Shown: in pieces, positions 61,818 to 64,000 of the stretch | Position numbering within the stretch: the first letter of the stretch is position 1 | Layout of the letters: each line of letters starts with the position of its first letter | Source of the DNA: Seleniibacterium sp963677135 | GTDB lineage: Bacteria > Desulfobacterota > Desulfuromonadia > Desulfuromonadales > Geopsychrobacteraceae | Direction: 5' to 3' | Assembly: GCA_963677135.2 (NCBI GenBank) | Contig: CAXXLS010000017.1 | Location: 1-64,000, forward strand | DNA length: 64,000 nucleotides | Program-made: the position numbers and the translations under genes | Notes under the pieces: generated by a model | Database searches by the model: none | Told to the model about the DNA's origin: nothing | The model's input: the letters and a program-made list of their open reading frames with translations, nothing else

Positions 61818-61833
61818 GTCGGGACATGATCAA
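61805..61833 (-). promoter_or_regulatory. promoter of arsR, -10 inside the operator
   Basis: On the minus strand TTGATC (61833-61828) and TAAATT (61810-61805) are separated by 17 bp. The transcript would start at or next to the ATG at 61797. Confidence 0.65.
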
Positions 61834-61874
61834 CAGATTTTTTTCCTGATCGCCATTTTTACTGCCTGATGCGT

Positions 61875-62351
61875 TCAGATGACCGAGATGATTTCATATT
61901 CGCGGGCATCTCCGGCGAGAGAGACCAGATCTCCGACCTGGCAGCCGAGAAGGGTCCGGCCGAGGGGTGACTCGGGGGTGACCACCCGGATATTTCTGCT
62001 CTCGTGACGGATACTGAGGCCTCCCGCCACCGGGGAAAGAAAAACCATGCGTCTGGAGCCGTCGCCGGCTTCCAGTTCGACCAGGGCGGTCAGCCGGATC
62101 GGCTCGTCCTCCTGGAAGGTTCTTATCGCCAGACGTTTCAGGTGCAAAATGGCCCCTCTGATTTCCTGGGCGCGATTCGCCTGCCCCTGGGCGACATAGG
62201 AGGCTTCAAGAGCCAGGGTATCATACTTGTTGTCGGGGATGTTCTCTTCATGGGTTGCAGCGGCGTGAGCGGATTTCGCGGCCCGCAGGTAGAGAGCGTA
62301 ATCCTCTTCGAGAGTGCCGATAAGCTGGGCAAGAAAAGTCTCTTTGTTCAT
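61875..62351 (-). CDS. GreA/GreB-family transcript cleavage factor-like protein
   Basis: The 158-residue protein has an N-terminal coiled-coil-like half and a C-terminal Gre domain (V-T-P-E-S-P-L-G-R-T-L-L-G near residue 128, then a G-D-L-V sequence). Where GreA has the acidic tip D-L-S-E-N-A-E-Y, this protein reads N-I-P-D-N-K-Y, with the first Asp replaced by Asn. It may bind the RNA polymerase secondary channel with altered cleavage activity. ATG 62351 has AAGGA upstream. It is divergent from the antiporter gene and not part of the ars operon. Confidence 0.7.
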   Translation of the reverse strand: MNKETFLAQLIGTLEEDYALYLRAAKSAHAAATHEENIPDNKYDTLALEASYVAQGQANRAQEIRGAILHLKRLAIRTFQEDEPIRLTALVELEAGDGSRRMVFLSPVAGGLSIRHESRNIRVVTPESPLGRTLLGCQVGDLVSLAGDAREYEIISVI

Positions 62352-62541
62352 AGGTCCTTCTGGAAAAATGAATTCTTGAAAACAGACAATAGCAACTGTG
62401 CGGCCGCCAGGAAAGTCGAAACTGCTCGCCGCCGACCATTTGGGCGGGCGCTCATCGGCCGGTTTGACAATCCTTGGAAGCTTGTCATCATTGAAGAGAC
62501 AGGGGGGCTGTTCGTCTGACGCGTGCAATCGGAGAGGGATC

Positions 62542-63804
62542 ATGACATGGCGTGATTTCCATATCCTTATCTGGCTTGAAACGGCCCATCCGCTCTTGTT
62601 TATCGGGCTGCTGCTGGTCCTCAGCTATATCGGTGGGAAGGTGGCCAATCGCCTGCATGCGCCGCGGGCGACCGGTTACCTGGTGATCGGAATGCTGCTC
62701 AGCCCTTCCGTTTCGGGGCTTTTTCATGAGCGCCTGGTCGCCAGCGACCTGAATCTGATTACCGATATCGCTCTGTCGATTATTGCGTTTTCCATTGGTG
62801 GTGGGCTTGGTCTTCCCAAGCTGAAGAGGCTTGGCAAACAGATTCTGCTGATTTCGTTGGCCGAGTCGATGTTTGCCTTCTGGGCGGTGGCCGGCGGCCT
62901 GAGCCTGTGCTTTCTATGGGGTGAGGGGGGCGCCCTGTTTTTCAGTCATCATCTCCCTCTGGCCCTGGTGGTCGGAGCTCTGAGCGCCGCGACCGCGCCT
63001 GCCGCGACTCTGGCCATTGTCCATGAATATCGGGCGGAAGGTCCGCTGACGACCATTTTGCTTGGAGTCGTCGCCCTCGATGATGGCCTTGCTTTACTTT
63101 TTTTTGCCTTTGCGACAGCGGTGGCCGGCGGTCTGGTCCATCATGAATCGATTACCTGGACCAGTGTCATTCTGGTCCCGGCCCTGACCATTCTCGGTTC
63201 TCTGAGCATCGGAGCCATGGCAGGAGGGGGGATGAAGCTGGTCAGTCAGCGGGTTCCCCGTGGCAGGGCTCTGTTCGGGGTGATGCTGGGGATGATTTTC
63301 ATGACTGGCGGCCTGGCTGCCAGCCTGAGCCTCTCTCCGATTCTTGCCAACATGATGTTGGGGTTTGTCATCGCCAATTTTATCAATCGCCATGAAGACC
63401 TGTTTACGGTCATAGAGGATGTTGAAGAGCCGGTGTTCGGCATGTTTTTCGCGCTGGCGGGTGCCCATTTCGATTTCCGGGTGCTGGCCCATGCCGGCCT
63501 GCTGACGGTTGTCATGACGGCTTGCCGATTTGCCGGAAAATCGCTGGGTTGTTACTGCGGTGCCCGAGTGTCCGGAGCACAGCGCAGCGTTCAGAAATAT
63601 CTGGGGTTTGCCATTCTGCCCCAGGCAGGAATCGCTGTCGGCCTGGTGTTGATCGGCAAACAGCTATTCGGTCCCTCCGAATATGCCGATATGATGGTTA
63701 ACGCGGTGTTGGGAGCCGTGATTATCAACGAACTGCTCACCCCTTTTTTCGTGCGTTTTGCCCTGTCCAGGGCGGGTGAAATCTCCATCCCGGTGGAAAG
63801 ATAG
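62542..63804 (+). CDS. cation:proton antiporter, CPA2 family
   Basis: The 420-residue membrane protein has about 12 segments of the NhaA/KefB-like fold, with A-P-R-A-T-G-Y-L-V-I-G-M near residue 47 and L-D-D-G-L-A near 180 in the likely ion-binding core. It lacks the C-terminal TrkA-N regulatory domain of KefB/C. ATG 62542 has GGAGAGGG upstream. The next gene, a CBS-domain protein, starts 34 bp after it and could regulate it. The transported ion (Na+ or K+) is not readable. Confidence 0.8.
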   Translation: MTWRDFHILIWLETAHPLLFIGLLLVLSYIGGKVANRLHAPRATGYLVIGMLLSPSVSGLFHERLVASDLNLITDIALSIIAFSIGGGLGLPKLKRLGKQILLISLAESMFAFWAVAGGLSLCFLWGEGGALFFSHHLPLALVVGALSAATAPAATLAIVHEYRAEGPLTTILLGVVALDDGLALLFFAFATAVAGGLVHHESITWTSVILVPALTILGSLSIGAMAGGGMKLVSQRVPRGRALFGVMLGMIFMTGGLAASLSLSPILANMMLGFVIANFINRHEDLFTVIEDVEEPVFGMFFALAGAHFDFRVLAHAGLLTVVMTACRFAGKSLGCYCGARVSGAQRSVQKYLGFAILPQAGIAVGLVLIGKQLFGPSEYADMMVNAVLGAVIINELLTPFFVRFALSRAGEISIPVER

Positions 63805-63838
63805 ACGACCTCTCGGGTGATGACAAGGTGGATTGAAG

Positions 63839-64000
63839 ATGATGACAGAGAGAACAGTCGGGAAGGCGGCCAGGGTCAGGGATCTGTTGGCAACCCTCAA
63901 CGATCGGAAACTGCCGCTGATCGGGCAGCGGGCGACCCTGCAGGAAATCGTCGACGTGATGACCCGTTTTCAGCACAGCCGGCTGGTTTACGTCGTTGAT
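63839..64000 (+). CDS. CBS-domain protein, N-terminal part (cut by window edge)
   Basis: The 54 visible residues begin M-M-T-E-R and contain the start of a CBS domain (L-Q-E-I-V-D-V-M and R-L-V-Y-V-V-D). CBS domains bind adenosine nucleotides and regulate transporters or enzymes. It follows the antiporter gene closely on the same strand and may act with it. The rest lies outside the window, so partner domains are unknown. Confidence 0.65.
   Translation, partial: MMTERTVGKAARVRDLLATLNDRKLPLIGQRATLQEIVDVMTRFQHSRLVYVVD

Overview
The window is a gene-dense, GC-rich (roughly 59 %, estimated by eye) bacterial chromosome segment that I would place in the Desulfuromonadales (Geobacter/Desulfuromonas/Pelobacter-like). 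The reasons are a small periplasmic c3/c7-type multihaem cytochrome, an E. coli-class SpeD beside ThiC and a fused ThiE-ThiD, PilZ and DksA-like regulators, and a dcw cluster whose order resembles that group. I see no rRNA, tRNA, CRISPR array, insertion sequence or prophage. Core housekeeping genes dominate.

Layout. 1-3409 (minus strand): N-terminal part of a membrane signalling protein, an RdgC homologue, a J-domain protein and a PilZ protein. 3577-4988: a THUMP-type RNA methyltransferase and rpsU. 5170-7854: a divergent pair, a long-form 480-residue GAPDH and a class II fructose-bisphosphate aldolase. 8078-12036: a 1011-residue fusion (radical SAM, ArsM-like methyltransferase and DUF5714-like domain) followed by an EamA-type exporter; this is the most unusual locus. 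12052-17034 (minus): chaN-like lipoprotein, speD, thiC, thiED. 17431-22329: alr, purH, purD, purE. 22452-24779: a four-haem cytochrome, a TrmN6-like methyltransferase, a DciA-like protein and small genes. 24868-29734: the classical ffh-rpsP-khpA-rimM-trmD-rplS-rnhB-yraN run. 29759-36523: nadE, rsmI, a DksA-like protein without the zinc cysteines, a TIGR03790-type protein, an acylphosphatase interrupted by an in-frame TGA, and ligA. 36753-38039: a CorC/HlyC-type membrane protein.

38337-55415 is the complete division and cell wall cluster mraZ-rsmH-ftsL-ftsI-murE-murF-mraY-murD-ftsW-murG-murC-ddl-ftsQ-ftsA-ftsZ, without murB. It starts with a near-consensus promoter and three 10-bp direct repeats that look like the MraZ operator, and it ends in a strong terminator. 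A radical SAM protein follows.

57363-61797 (minus) is an arsenic operon in the order arsR, ArsP-like permease, thioredoxin-like protein, GAPDH, arsJ. The GAPDH/ArsJ pair is the known route that turns arsenate into exported 1-arseno-3-phosphoglycerate. Two inverted repeats with identical arms sit in front of arsR and in front of the permease; the arsR -10 element lies inside one of them and the inferred arsR mRNA would be leaderless. The window closes with a Gre-factor-like protein, a CPA2 antiporter and the start of a CBS-domain protein.

The best candidate for an undescribed system is the radical SAM/ArsM/DUF5714 fusion with its exporter: the ArsM cysteines are present, while the SPASM-like region has lost most of its cluster cysteines. 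Together with the ars operon it suggests organoarsenical (or other metalloid/thiol) chemistry, which is inference.
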